64,000 nucleotides of DNA from the NCBI GenBank assembly GCA_009733575.1, contig ML769410.1, forward strand, positions 282,343-346,342, in the 5' to 3' direction. Made by a program: the position numbers and the translations under genes. This DNA comes from Gymnopus androsaceus JB14 (Eukaryota > Basidiomycota > Agaricomycetes > Agaricales > Omphalotaceae). Below are positions 11,419 through 21,336 of this stretch, piece by piece. Below the pieces are notes generated by a model that worked only from the letters and a program-made list of their open reading frames with translations, had not been told where the DNA came from and searched no databases. Numbering within the stretch: the first letter of the stretch is position 1; each line of letters opens with the position of its first letter.

Positions 11419-12636
11419 TTGCAGACAGCTTTGAAGTTTGAGAATGAGAATGACCTGAATGTCATGGTTGAGGATGTGAAACAAGATGAGGTTCATCTTG
11501 CCAGCAAGGTATGTTATCCAATTGGAATGACAAACACATGCATCAGACTTATGCGTGCCTCCTATCAGGCTACTATGGGCACTATTGGTATTCTTAGTGG
11601 AAATTCATGGATATATGGTGGCCACCCTATTCTAGTCTCTGGAACATGCAAAAAGGAAAATGCCATAGCTCATGCAAAACTCATCCAAACTGCAATCAAT
11701 GAGGTTAATTCCAAGAAAGGCAAAATCCCTTTCCAAAATGTCAGCATTGCTCCCTATGAAGAAGCAAAACAGGGAAAAGCCCTTGTTGAGCTCATGCTCA
11801 AATATCATCTGTCTCAAGATTCTCCACTCTATCCTCTCCTGAGTCCATTCAAATTCATGAACTTCTTTGTTGGCGAAGATGACTTGACCGCATACAAAGA
11901 CTGGAAGCATGTCACTTTCAAACATCTCTGTAACTTGATTCTCAGGGAGCAGGGAATCATGGTTAATGGCATTCTTCTTACCCCCAGTATCTTCAAACAA
12001 CATCTTGCTTCTGATGGTCACCCACCTCAGCACATCCAGCCACTGTTTGATCCAGAGGATGAACAGGATGTAAAACTGGCCTATTCACTTTTGAGTGACA
12101 TCTGGTCACTCAACCCAGCAGTCCCCAAGGGTTTGTGTGCCAGCTTTGCTGAGAGTTGTAAGGCTATTTTGATTTTCAGAAAGCTCTGTTATCATCTCAT
12201 CTATCCATATATCTGCATTGATCTTTCCTTATCTGCGCAGTTGGAGCATCTCAATGCTGCTGCACATCTTGCAATTGGTCTCTATGTCCACAAAGGAGCT
12301 GTGAGGAAGTTCCTTCCAAATGAGCTCTTTCTCAATATCATGATCATGATCAAAAATGCATACTTTTGTGTTGGTAAAGCAAGTCATGGCTTTATTCTAT
12401 GGGGTTGTAATTCTAATTCTCCAACTGCTATGGATAAAGAAACTGCTGACAGATTGGATGGGCACCAGATGCTCAAAGACATGGCTGCAGAAGCAACTGA
12501 ACCACTGGTGGAGAAGGTTGAATGCACCATCATTTTTGGCAGTACATCAATGTCAAAGTTGCATGCTCTCTCTCTTGCATTCAAGCATCTTGGTTCACCA
12601 AGTTCTACTGATCATTTGAAACAAAGTAGTGCTTAA
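11419..12636 (+). CDS. 405-codon open frame of the transposon-like gene
   Basis: The best preserved piece of the family described at 10553-13537, open for 405 codons. Recognisable family words are MNFFVGEDDLTAYKDWKH (with the DWKH core), LCNLILREQGIMVNG, DPEDEQDVKLAYSLLSDIW, LEHLNAAAHLAIGLYVHKGA and IMIKNAYFCVGKA; in relatives the last is followed by a 'LLGTDRLE' motif, which is replaced here by different sequence, so the C-terminal part is probably frameshifted or substituted. The cDNA-like frame has no visible introns. The ATG at its start may not be native: upstream broken frames suggest the original protein began earlier. Function unknown; a role in transposition is inferred from copy number and the surrounding elements. 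Confidence 0.55.
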   Translation: MQTALKFENENDLNVMVEDVKQDEVHLASKVCYPIGMTNTCIRLMRASYQATMGTIGILSGNSWIYGGHPILVSGTCKKENAIAHAKLIQTAINEVNSKKGKIPFQNVSIAPYEEAKQGKALVELMLKYHLSQDSPLYPLLSPFKFMNFFVGEDDLTAYKDWKHVTFKHLCNLILREQGIMVNGILLTPSIFKQHLASDGHPPQHIQPLFDPEDEQDVKLAYSLLSDIWSLNPAVPKGLCASFAESCKAILIFRKLCYHLIYPYICIDLSLSAQLEHLNAAAHLAIGLYVHKGAVRKFLPNELFLNIMIMIKNAYFCVGKASHGFILWGCNSNSPTAMDKETADRLDGHQMLKDMAAEATEPLVEKVECTIIFGSTSMSKLHALSLAFKHLGSPSSTDHLKQSSA

Positions 12637-12841
12637 AACTTTCATTAAACTATGATAATGCTACAGCAATACAAACAGGAATGACTTGGAACTTATTCTG
12701 AATGATATTGGCTGTGAGGGTGGTATCAAAGATGAAGAAGGTACCAGCTCTGATGTGGAAGAAGAGGACAAGCAGGCAGACCAGGGTACAGACATCAATG
12801 ATTCAAATGAAGGCTTGATATTCCCAGAAAGTGATGAAGAA

Positions 12842-13026
12842 CATCAGCAAAACCTGGTGAACTGTGGATTGCTGTGGATTGCTGTGGATTGCTGTGGATT
12901 GCTGTGGATTGCTGTGGGTTGCTGTACAGCACTGTACAGAAGCCCAATATAATCCACAGAAGCCACAGTGCTGTCCAGTTCTGGACAGAGGGGACCTTGC
13001 TGTGGGATCACCAGGTTCTGCTGATG
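12842..13026. mobile_element. TIR element, CATCAGCAAAA family copy 3
   Basis: 185 bp with ends CATCAGCAAAACCTGG and, complementary with one mismatch, CCAGGTTCTGCTGATG. AA flanks both sides as a 2-bp target duplication. It interrupts an acidic region of the transposon-like gene. The left half is a perfect tandem array of a 10-bp unit (see the separate entry). Confidence 0.85.
12864..12924 (+). repeat. Tandem repeat of 10-bp unit GTGGATTGCT
   Basis: About six consecutive copies of GTGGATTGCT, the last one GTGGGTTGCT, inside TIR-element copy 3. The reverse complement appears as AATCCACAGAAGCCACAG in the right half of the same element. Confidence 0.9.
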
Positions 13027-13537
13027 AAGGTGATGCAGAAAAGATATGGGTGGATGTGAATGGTTACCCAATTGGATGGGCAGAATATGAGTATGAACAT
13101 GATGATATGTTTGTTGAGTATCTTCCCTCCATACTGCAAGACTGTAGCAAAAGCCTTGATGGTATGACAAAGCTTTCATCCATCATTAATATCCTGCTAA
13201 CGGTACTACAGTGCCATTAAATATAGAATTGTCTGAGAATTTTGCTGAAATCACATCAGCCGAGGAACCATCAACTGCTATGGATGTTGCTGCTGATATT
13301 CCTGGCCCTGAGATATCAGCTGGGTCTGGGGTTGATCTTGATGCTGATGCTGATACAACAGGAGAACCTAGCAGATGTTCTGATCAGAAGCAGAAGTGCA
13401 TTGAATTAAGCAGTCTGTCAGACTGTACTTGTGGGATTACTGTCTTGGTGGAGGTCAAAGCAGTGCAGAGAGCAGTTCAGTGTCAAAAAAGGGATATGAG
13501 ATGGATTGGGTATGTGATATTGAATTTCATTAGATGA

Positions 13538-13797
13538 TCATACTGATTTAAACACCTTGTATCATATGGAATGTGTTTCTCTTGATTTCCATACCAAAAC
13601 TTGAGTCTGGAAGGCTTGTAGCAGCAATGGTAATAGAAAATGGAGGTAGTACTTGTTATCTTATCTAGATATACCATATATCTACCATGGGAATGCTTAC
13701 GTAGATAGTTAGTCTGACCAAAAGGCCAGTTCCAAAAAGTTTGTAGCCCCTTAACAATCATTACTCCACCTCCAGATGCCAATATTATCACATCCAA
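13538..13797. other. Junction between transposon-like gene and copia remnant
   Basis: No recognisable protein. It lies between the last piece of the transposon-like gene and the first readable part of the copia reverse transcriptase; no 5' LTR was found here. Confidence 0.4.
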
Positions 13798-15815
13798 ATA
13801 GGTCTATTGGACCAAGAAGGATGAAAAAGGTCACATTACGAGACACTGAGCTTGTCTAGTTGTATGTGGATTTAATCAGATCCCAGACATTGATTACTTC
13901 CCAGACAAAACCTTTGCATCTGTTGCAAAACTTGCATCAGCCTGTGCTATACCTAGCATTGGAGCTGAGAAGAGTGTGATTATTCACTAGATGGACATGA
14001 AATCTGCATATCTTTATGGGAAATTGGATGGCAACAAGTGCATCTATATAAAGGCACCTCCAGGCATTGATATAGGGGTAAAAGCAGGTCAAAAATTATG
14101 GCTTAAACTTGTACTTTATGGACTTAAACAAGCCAGTTGACAATGGTACATGTGATTCAGGGAAATCATGGCCCAATTTGGGTTTAAATGGTCTGATTTG
14201 ATCACACTGTTTTCTATTGAGCTAATCCCTTCACCATCATTTTCATACATGTTGACAACATGACATTGGTTACCAAAACTCTGGCCATCATGGAGAAATT
14301 GAAGATATTGGGGCAATAATTGAAGTTGTCAATTCTGGAAAAATCCATTGGCTACTTGAGATTGAGATCTGAAGATCTCTCCATAACAGGACAATTCACT
14401 TATCCCAGCAATCATACATTGATACCATACTCTCTTGCTATGGATTCACGGATATAAAGCCGCTCTCTATTCCTTTTGATCCCCACATTCATCTTTCCAA
14501 AGACTAGTCACCCAAAATGGTTGAGGAAATTGCTTCCATGTGCAACAAACCCCACAGAGAGGCCCTTGGCACTCTCCAATACTTATCAATCACTATGGGA
14601 CCTGATATCACCTATGTGGTCTCTATCCTTGCTCACTTGTCTCAGAACCCCAGCATCACTCATTGTAATGATGTATGCTGTGTCTATGCCTATCTCGAAT
14701 ACACCCAAGATTTTTGGCTTAGTTCCTGCAGGGAGCAGAAAGACAGAGCTTTAGGCTATTTGGATGCCAATAGTATGTCCCAAGAGGACCAACATGCCAT
14801 TTCTGGGTATGTTTTTATGTTGAATGGTGGAGCAGTGTTTTGGTCATTGAACAACAAGAAAGCATTTCCTTATCCACCATGGAAGCCAAGTATATTGCTT
14901 TGACCCATGCAGCAAAGGAAGCAATCTGGCTTAGGAACCTTTTATCAGAGATCTTTGGTCCTATCACTCATCCCATTTCTATCATATCAGACAGCCAGTC
15001 AGCCATTGCATTTGCAAAGGATGATTGTTCTCATGCCAGGACTAGTGATGTGCCGGCTGGGGCCCAGCTCAAAAGCCCTGGCCAGGGCTGATCAAAATGT
15101 TGAGCTGGGCCCTACATGACGGCTGGGGCTCGGCTAGGGCCTGGCTCAAGCTCAGGCCCCGGCTCAACACATATAGAAAAATCTCAGTGTTTATCAAGAA
15201 AAAATATCATACAAGTAATACTTCTAATGTAAAATAGATCTTATACATCAAGTACAACCTTATAGAACCTTGCACCGACTGAAAAACAGTAACAGACTAA
15301 AATCTACATGATTTTTAGACCTGTTGCATACCATTTATCTTGCATACACATTGTTCTGTAGCAGAAGATAGTATTTCATTGCTTGGAATGAGGTTATGAA
15401 TGGTTCAATAGTTCTGTATTTCTGTAAAATATGGTTAATTTTTACAGAAAAAACCTCTATTCCACTATTAAATTAGGTGCTCTGAGCCCCGGCCCAAGAC
15501 CCCGGCTCAGGGCTTTCAAAAATCTGAGCCTGGCCTTGAGCCCCAGCAAGCCCTAGAGATCGGCTCTGGCCAGGCACGGCTCAATCAGGCCCGGCTCAGA
15601 GGGCTCAAGGGCTCTGAGCCCTAGCCGGCACATCACTAGCCAGGACCAAGCACATTGATATCCAGTATCATTTTATTTGTTATGTCATTGAAGAAGGAAA
15701 AATTTGTCTTACTTACTGCCCTACCAAAAGCATGATGGCAGACATCTTCACCAAAGCCTTACCTTCAATGAAAGCTAAACACTTTGCTGCATTCATGGGA
15801 CTTGAAAAGGTTTGA
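13798..15815 (+). pseudogene. Ty1/copia retrotransposon pol remnant (RT and RNase H)
   Basis: The 3' part of a copia-type polyprotein. The reverse transcriptase starts with YWTKKDEKGHITRH and runs through GFNQIPDIDYF, MDMKSAYLYGKLDG and YGLKQAS; RNase H ends with EAIWLRNLLSEIFG, SDSQSAIAFAKDDCSHART and, after an insert, PTKSMMADIFTKALPS. The stop is TGA 15813-15815, followed by a purine-rich tract and the LTR. The RT has in-frame stops at 13847-13849 (TGA), 13988-13990 (TAG) and 14138-14140 (TGA) and later frameshifts. Gag, protease and integrase are missing. The RNase H is split by a hAT-type MITE at 15043-15638. It is a dead, 5'-truncated copy. Confidence 0.9.
15043..15638. mobile_element. 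hAT-type MITE nested in the copia RNase H
   Basis: 596 bp with near-perfect ends TAGTGATGTGCCGGCTGGGG and, on the other side, the complement of TAGTGATGTGCCGGCTAGGG. The 8-bp target duplication GCCAGGAC is at 15035-15042 and 15639-15646. An 8-bp duplication together with ends beginning TAG-G-TG is the hAT signature. Removing it and one duplication restores the copia frame (HART then KHIDIQYH). The ends are rich in GGCTC / GAGCC subterminal words; the middle is AT-rich and non-coding. Confidence 0.92.
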
Positions 15816-15822
15816 GGGGGAG

Positions 15823-16908
15823 TGTTGGAATATCAAGAGTAATTTTGTCTATCAAACTATTCATGGAATGCTTTCTTGTAGTATCCACTACTCTGTTTGT
15901 ATCATCATCCCATGCACTCCACATCTATCATCTTGCAGTCTCCACTCTGTCTCTCACTGTATCTACCTACTATCTTGCAGTATCCACTTTACCATATGCA
16001 CAGTAGCCACAGACATTCATGCAGTAGCCACTTGCCCAATATATTGTTTGTACATAGGACTGTATATAAGCCTAGTGTGGAAGGGACACGTACGCGACCC
16101 GCGGAATACGGACAACGTGATCGTTACGCACCTTGGGCGCCTTCATAATTCCGTCTTGTTTCCCTTACCACGACAACCGCAAACTCCTTCGCTGTCAATC
16201 CCTTTGACATTACTTCTTTTCCGGACTCGATACCGCCGACTACGACTACGACTCGACCTTTATCTTGTACTTACGCTGGGAGCTTGAGGAGGAGAGAGGA
16301 GGAGGAGACACCCGGTCCGGCACCAGAGTGCCCTCGCCTTGAGCAAGCGTCGCTAGAGCTCGGGGGACTCTACACTGCACTCTGGGGGATTATGCTAATC
16401 GGTAGCCCGGTGTCGAATCCGAATTTATCCAAATCGAGTCTCTTGGCACTCTAATATACGTGCTTCTTTTTACTTCGCGTTTCAAGCAGAATTTTCATAC
16501 TTATAGTTTGTACCGACAAAGAATTGAGATCTTTCCTTTTGCCCCCAACCACCATCGTCGTGATTTGGCCATCGTAGCCAGCTAGGTCTGATCCCGGTCT
16601 CGTTTCTCGCTCACTCCTCAAGTTTCTCGCTATCAAACTGACTTCGTTAGTTTGGTAACACTATAACTACGGATAACCTCGAGCCTTATTCAAGAAAGGT
16701 TCGGTTACGTGGTACTCAAGCTTTAGGTACGCCCTCTCGTACTTATCTACCCCTCACTACGCTCCTCCGGTGGCGTTAGCGTTCTGCAGACGCTTGCGCT
16801 CCCCCTATCTACAGGTAGACACCCTCGGTTCCGACATGACTAGGTGCCTCTGATTCTCCCCGAGAATCACCCTTCCTTCTGCACTAGGTACTATACCCTG
16901 TAATAACA
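15823..16908 (+). repeat. Probable 3' LTR of the copia element
   Basis: Begins TGTTGGAATATC directly after the purine tract GAGGGGGAG that follows the pol stop, as expected for an LTR start. TATATAAG at 16062-16069 is a plausible TATA box. A possible end is TGTAATAACA near 16899-16908, giving TG..CA borders, but this would be a long LTR of about 1.09 kb. With no second copy in the window, the 3' border is uncertain. Confidence 0.6.
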
Positions 16909-17559
16909 CCATTGTCCCCCATCAATCAGTGTGATTGTTCTACTAAGTCCTGTGTGGACTTACTGCTGCTAATTCCTATTTAAGTAACTCTAACATCAGA
17001 AATATGATCGAGCAACATGACTCCATCAGCAAAAATGGTCTGGGCCTTGGATGACCTGAGGACACTTAAGGATTACCTAGTTGAAGGAATTCTGAGGGAA
17101 TCTGAGAAAGCCTGAGGAAGCCTAGGGAAGCCTGGGAAGCCTGAAGCAACTTGAGGTAACCTAGGGATACTTCTGCTGAGTTATACAACCCAAAAAATGA
17201 TTCTCATCCTTTATTATTCAGCTGTATTGGTTTGCTCAATTTCCACATTCATATTACTTAAACCTTATTATCTCATTACACTCATAGATTATTGACTTAT
17301 TTCAAAACAAATTGTTTTTTGAGACTCATTAATGTTTTACTAGCCTTAAATTATGACTCGGAACACCTCACTTAAGTATTTTTAACTCAAGTTCAAGTGT
17401 AACATATTTATCAAGTTAACTATTACTTCATCATGAATCTGATTTGACCCCATCAACAGAGTTTTAATTGTATGCAGTCTACAGGCACCCACGCAGTTTG
17501 GCGCTTATTCAATGATATTTATACACATGATAATTCAATGTACTAGTTTATTGAAGTTA

Positions 17560-17847
17560 CATCAGCAAAACCTGGGTGAACTGGATAGCACTGGATAGTG
17601 CTATTCAGCACTCATAGCACTCATAGCACCCATAGCAAGGTCCCCATCTATCCAGAGCTATGAGCTGCTATGGGCTGCTATGGATTGCTATAGAGCATGA
17701 CATCTGTCAACAGGCAATATAATTTGTGAAGTCCATAGTAACTCATAGCTACCCATAGCAATTCATAGCAGTTCATAGTTCTATGGCTGCTATGGCTTGC
17801 TATGGCTTGCTATGACAGCTATGGCAATTATCCAGGTTTTGCTGATG
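17560..17847. mobile_element. TIR element, CATCAGCAAAA family copy 4 (nested)
   Basis: 288 bp with ends CATCAGCAAAACCTGGGTGA and its complement up to CCTGG, flanked by TA on both sides. It is a near duplicate of copy 1 at 4925-5192, including the CATAGC / GCTATGG inner words, and is inserted in copy 5. The close similarity suggests recent activity of this subfamily. Confidence 0.88.
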
Positions 17848-17995
17848 TATTTAGCTTGTAATCCTAGTTCTAGATAAATCTCAGGCTGTCTCAGCCTCTC
17901 AGGCTTCCTCAGGCTTCTTTGGGCTGCCCCAGGTTCCCTCAGGTTGTACTCAGGTTGTGCTCAGGTTGTGCTCAGGCTGCAATGAGGCTCCCTCT

Positions 17996-18085
17996 GGTGA
18001 TATCAGGATTTGGGCAAATTCCTAGGTAGCCTACTAGTGTAAGTCACCCTCAAGTGATATCAGGATTTGGGCAAATTCCTAGGTT
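17996..18085 (+). repeat. Tandem duplication of about 58 bp
   Basis: The word TGATATCAGGATTTGGGCAA with the following TTCCTAGGT occurs at about 17998 and again at about 18056, inside TIR-element copy 5. Confidence 0.8.
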
Positions 18086-18171
18086 GCCTAAGTCACCCAG
18101 GTTGCCCAGGTTGCCCAGGTCATATTAATCTAACCTATAGGCTATCCCAGGCCCAGACCATTTTGCTGATG

Positions 18172-18712
18172 TCCATGAACATAGCTGATTCAGATATATC
18201 TCATTGCTCCATTTTCACAAGATGTATTATGAACTTTAAAGATTATGAAAAAGCTGAGAGCCAATCACATTATCTGTGGCAGATATTATTGGCTTGGGAA
18301 CAGTGTGGGCTCTTGTAGCATGCGCCTTATCATTTATGGTACTGGTTGCATTGATGCTACTGTATCCCCCACTGTCCCGCAAGCACAATAAGATCTTGAT
18401 TTACACATAGCATTAACCAAACCGAGATGGGACATAGTTATACAAAAAAGGATTTCCCTATGATCGTGGCAGAAGGCAAGTTGGCTACACCGATGTTGCT
18501 ATATTTGATACAACTCCCACCTTTAATAACACAATGTAGCCATTGGCTCTTGTTTTCCTAACAATGTATCGGCATCATCTCCCAGTATCTTTAAAAAACT
18601 ACGCAAGGCGTACTTGCCATGGGCCCAGATGTCACAACTTCAAGTTCAGATTCTGGATTTTCTCGAGCGATGGAAATGTGACGACCGAGAGGTATGTTCA
18701 AGCCTTTACATA
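18172..18712. other. Gap without recognised gene
   Basis: No coding sequence or repeat is recognised; part of it will be the 3' untranslated and terminator region of the minus-strand GH76-like gene. Confidence 0.45.
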
Positions 18713-21336
18713 TTAACATAAAAGAGGAATGTAAGCCTCAAAAATATTCACAACCGCAAAAGCTAGAACTTTTCTTTTACCAAAGAACCAGGCAAAAATT
18801 ATTTCATTCGCCATACATCGAATGCAATCATCGATCCGGGGTCTCATACGCTGGCGGCGCATTTCCCGCTTCCTCCGGCCGTCCCTCCGCTGAATCCTCT
18901 CCTGTAACAGCTGAAGTAAATCACCCGTTGGTATCTCCTCAATTCTTGAACTATCTGTCGTGTTTGGTGGATGCGTACCAGCTGGATCTATGGAGCGCCG
19001 AGAATCACCGCTTGAACGCACGTTCACCACTTCAATTTGCGGCCGCTTGATATCATGCAATCCAGCACTGCCAGTGCTAGCGTCATGATTCTCGGTGTTA
19101 CTGTCACCAGTAGTCGATAACGCTGGAACACTGGGATTTGGAACACCAGGATAGGATAGAATGATCGGAAACCGCGGGGTATAAAACTCTTCCTGGTCGT
19201 AGGTCACAGTCAAGGGACGTGCATCGAATTCAATATCCAATTTGTTCATAGCCAGCTTCTTTCTCTGAATGCGTCGTCGGTGTCGGGTTGCGTAAAATAT
19301 TACGAGAGCAATTCCAGCCAGTAATGCAAGCCCCCCGACGATTCCGCCTGCTATGGGGCCTGCATCATTAGTATGCGCCGTCGTACTATCTTTGGCGCTT
19401 GAACCTCCCGTGTTGGTTGAGCTGGAGTTGGTTGAGCTAGAGACCTGTGCACCGTTAACCAGCCCGGATATAGCGAATGTTTGATTTGTTGGGTCGTACT
19501 CTGTGACGGGTGGTCCGGTCCATGATCCAGCGTATATATTACTATTTGGATTGGTAGCCGCTGTCACAATGCTGTTATACTGGACGAAATATGGTGAGAT
19601 ATTCATCATTCGAAAAAAAGCTAGGATTTACCTGAACAGAAAGGAAATTCCCGATATATGTGACAAGGTCTGCCGGTCCACTTAGGCTAATAGCATGATA
19701 TATCACTCCTAGTCCTTGCACGAGCGCCGTATTGCCTAAATCTGACTCGACCTCTATAGGAAAAAAAAACACTCAGAGAAGAGGAACATCAAGTAAAAAA
19801 AGAAACGCACGGATAATGCCGCCGGTCGAGTTACAATAAATATTCGTCGTGAGTGTGATATTGACAACTTCGGAACGTCTTGAAAATCCACCACACCAAA
19901 TACTTCAGCTTGCTTGATCAACGACTCAAGATGTTTAATATGAACACTCACAACGTATCCACGGAAATATTCTGCTTCCCAAATGAAACATCACCCGGCA
20001 AGACAGCTAACCCTTCCATAAAGACCCCTACTTGGTCAATCCGAAAGTTCCCTGTTCCAAAAACATCGCCGCAGGAAACACTGTCATTTGCAGATATGGC
20101 TGCTACCCCATTATTCACACTGGTGATGTTGATGACGTCCACCATGAAAGCACCAGAATCTTGCGCTGCGTTGAGGTAAGTGTTGTCGGCGGTTGCTTGG
20201 AACAGGTAGGCGGAGAGTCTAAGTAGCGGTCGAGAGAGGGAGAATTAAATTGGTTCACTTTCTCCGAGTCAACTCAGGGTCTTACGTGAAGAATAATCTA
20301 ATGGATATAAGGCATGAGGGGAAGAGCTTTACAAAAACGATGATGGGCACAAACGCAGTGGATCCTCCAAGTATAGTCGTATCGTTAAAGTCGGTGTTCT
20401 AGATAGAAATCATGAGCGTTCAAATTCAAATTCAAGCTAGATGAACATTTCCCCAAAACGTACCACCAACCAGCGTAGCTACACCCCATCAAGCAAGAGA
20501 ACAAGTAAATATATACAGCGCACTCGAGAGACGCCAAAAAACACGTACCATCCGAACAGGTCTTTGTAAAGTTGAATCCTTTTGTAGAAATCGTTTTCGA
20601 GGCTACATTCGCACTAGAAATGGTAAGACTGCGACCGTATGTCCAAGCCTGGGTAGCTATATTGAGTATTGATGAATCTTGGTAGACCTGGTACGCGCGC
20701 ATTGCGTCGACGCCTTGATTTCTAGAAGCAATGCGTATGAGACAATTAATTAGCATCAGCAAGAACGCTTGACATACATTGGGCCATTAGACTATTCAAA
20801 GGAATACGAGTTGTGATGAGCACGGACGGAAAGGGGATGAGACGGGTAAAAATGATACGAACACTATACCGAGAAGAAAGGGTTATTATAGTCAGCAGTA
20901 ATCGAGTCGAATACAGCAATAGATCAAACAAATACCTACAATTCGCTCGATGAAAAGGAAGAAGTCGAGAAATACGCCGTGACTGGTTCTTTGAATGAAG
21001 TTTGGTTGTTGTAAAAGTCATACATAGCTAAAATGGAAAAGAAATCGACGCTGGCGTTGGCTGGTTGATGTTTATTAAATTAAGGCAAGCTGAGGGCGGC
21101 GATGACTTACCCGTCCCATTGTTGATCACCTGCTGGATAGAAGCTTGGACGGTGGACTGGCGGTCGGCAGTGGATGCAGTGATGTTTGTGCCCTATGAGT
21201 GGGGACCGTTCAGTGCGTGAAAGATCTGCTTAGAAATTGCTACACGCACCTTCCATGACCCAGGTGTCACGAACTCATCAGCCAGCATCTTCGTGATGAA
21301 AGCCAGCAATAGCAGTAAGTATCGCATCGAGCGCAT
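18713..21336 (-). CDS. GH76-like (alpha-1,6-mannanase fold) secreted protein with C-terminal membrane anchor
   Basis: Likely acts at the cell surface on mannan or glycoprotein glycans, as GH76/Dfg5-type proteins do in fungi. About ten short exons are readable from ATG 21336 down to TAA 18713-18715. The first exon encodes a signal peptide (MRSMRYLLLLLAFITKMLA). Later exons carry family words: GTNITASTADRQSTVQASIQQVINNGTG in two parts, AMYDFYNN, AMRAYQVYQDSSIL, AWTYGRSLTIS, LSAYLFQATADNTYLNAAQDSG, GNFRIDQVGVFMEGLAVL, GNTALVQGLGVIYHAISLSG, and SGSWTGPP-like AGSWTGPP in the last exon. The last exon then has a Ser/Asn linker, a membrane helix (GPIAGGIVGGLALLAGIALV) followed by RHRRRIQRKK, and a long cytoplasmic tail. 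The Asp-Asp pair typical of active GH76 enzymes was not seen, so activity is uncertain. The final 45 residues look unusual and may be a read-through extension. Confidence 0.8.
19580..19631 (-). other. 52-nt intron of the GH76-like gene
   Basis: On the minus strand the intron starts gtaaatcc and ends cgtccag. Splicing joins FLSVQ to YNSIVTAATNPN in frame, which supports the exon model and shows the typical intron size of this genome. Confidence 0.85.

Larger units (their letters stand above)
10553..13537 (+). pseudogene. Decayed gene of a repetitive Agaricomycete transposon-like family
   Basis: A series of + strand frames resembles one long protein that I recall as multi-copy and usually 'hypothetical' in Agaricomycetes. 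In order: a Cys-rich piece (CSKCLPAGSAAECCQWCHD, about 10553-10759), a piece with ICTRITDGVNESAPFAYYEH and the following helix (10766-10957), frame-broken sequence to about 11400, the long open frame 11419-12636, an acidic piece (12686-12840) interrupted by a 185-bp TIR element at 12842-13026, and a tail (13027-13537). Several stops and frameshifts separate the pieces, so it is not functional as a whole. It is likely the protein of a large DNA transposon, but I do not know its catalytic domain. Confidence 0.55.
17024..18171. mobile_element. TIR element, CATCAGCAAAA family copy 5 (long form)
   Basis: 1,148 bp with ends CATCAGCAAAAATGGTCTGG and its near complement; only the outer 11 bases are shared with copies 1-4. 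TC flanks both sides as a 2-bp duplication. Subterminal words are AAGCCTGAGG / CCTCAGGCTT and CCCAGGTTG. It contains copy 4 at 17560-17847, so it is older. No coding capacity. Confidence 0.85.

Noticed and set aside
11632..12033. 133-codon minus-strand frame
   Set aside because: Antisense shadow of the 11419-12636 frame, which has the family motifs.
12864..12924. Short tandem repeat considered as a CRISPR-like array
   Set aside because: The units are 10 bp and contiguous without spacers, and the genome is eukaryotic.
18713..18850. Possibility that the last part of the GH76-like exon belongs to a different gene
   Set aside because: The frame is continuous from the membrane helix to the TAA and no start or splice site separates them, so it was kept as an odd C-terminus.
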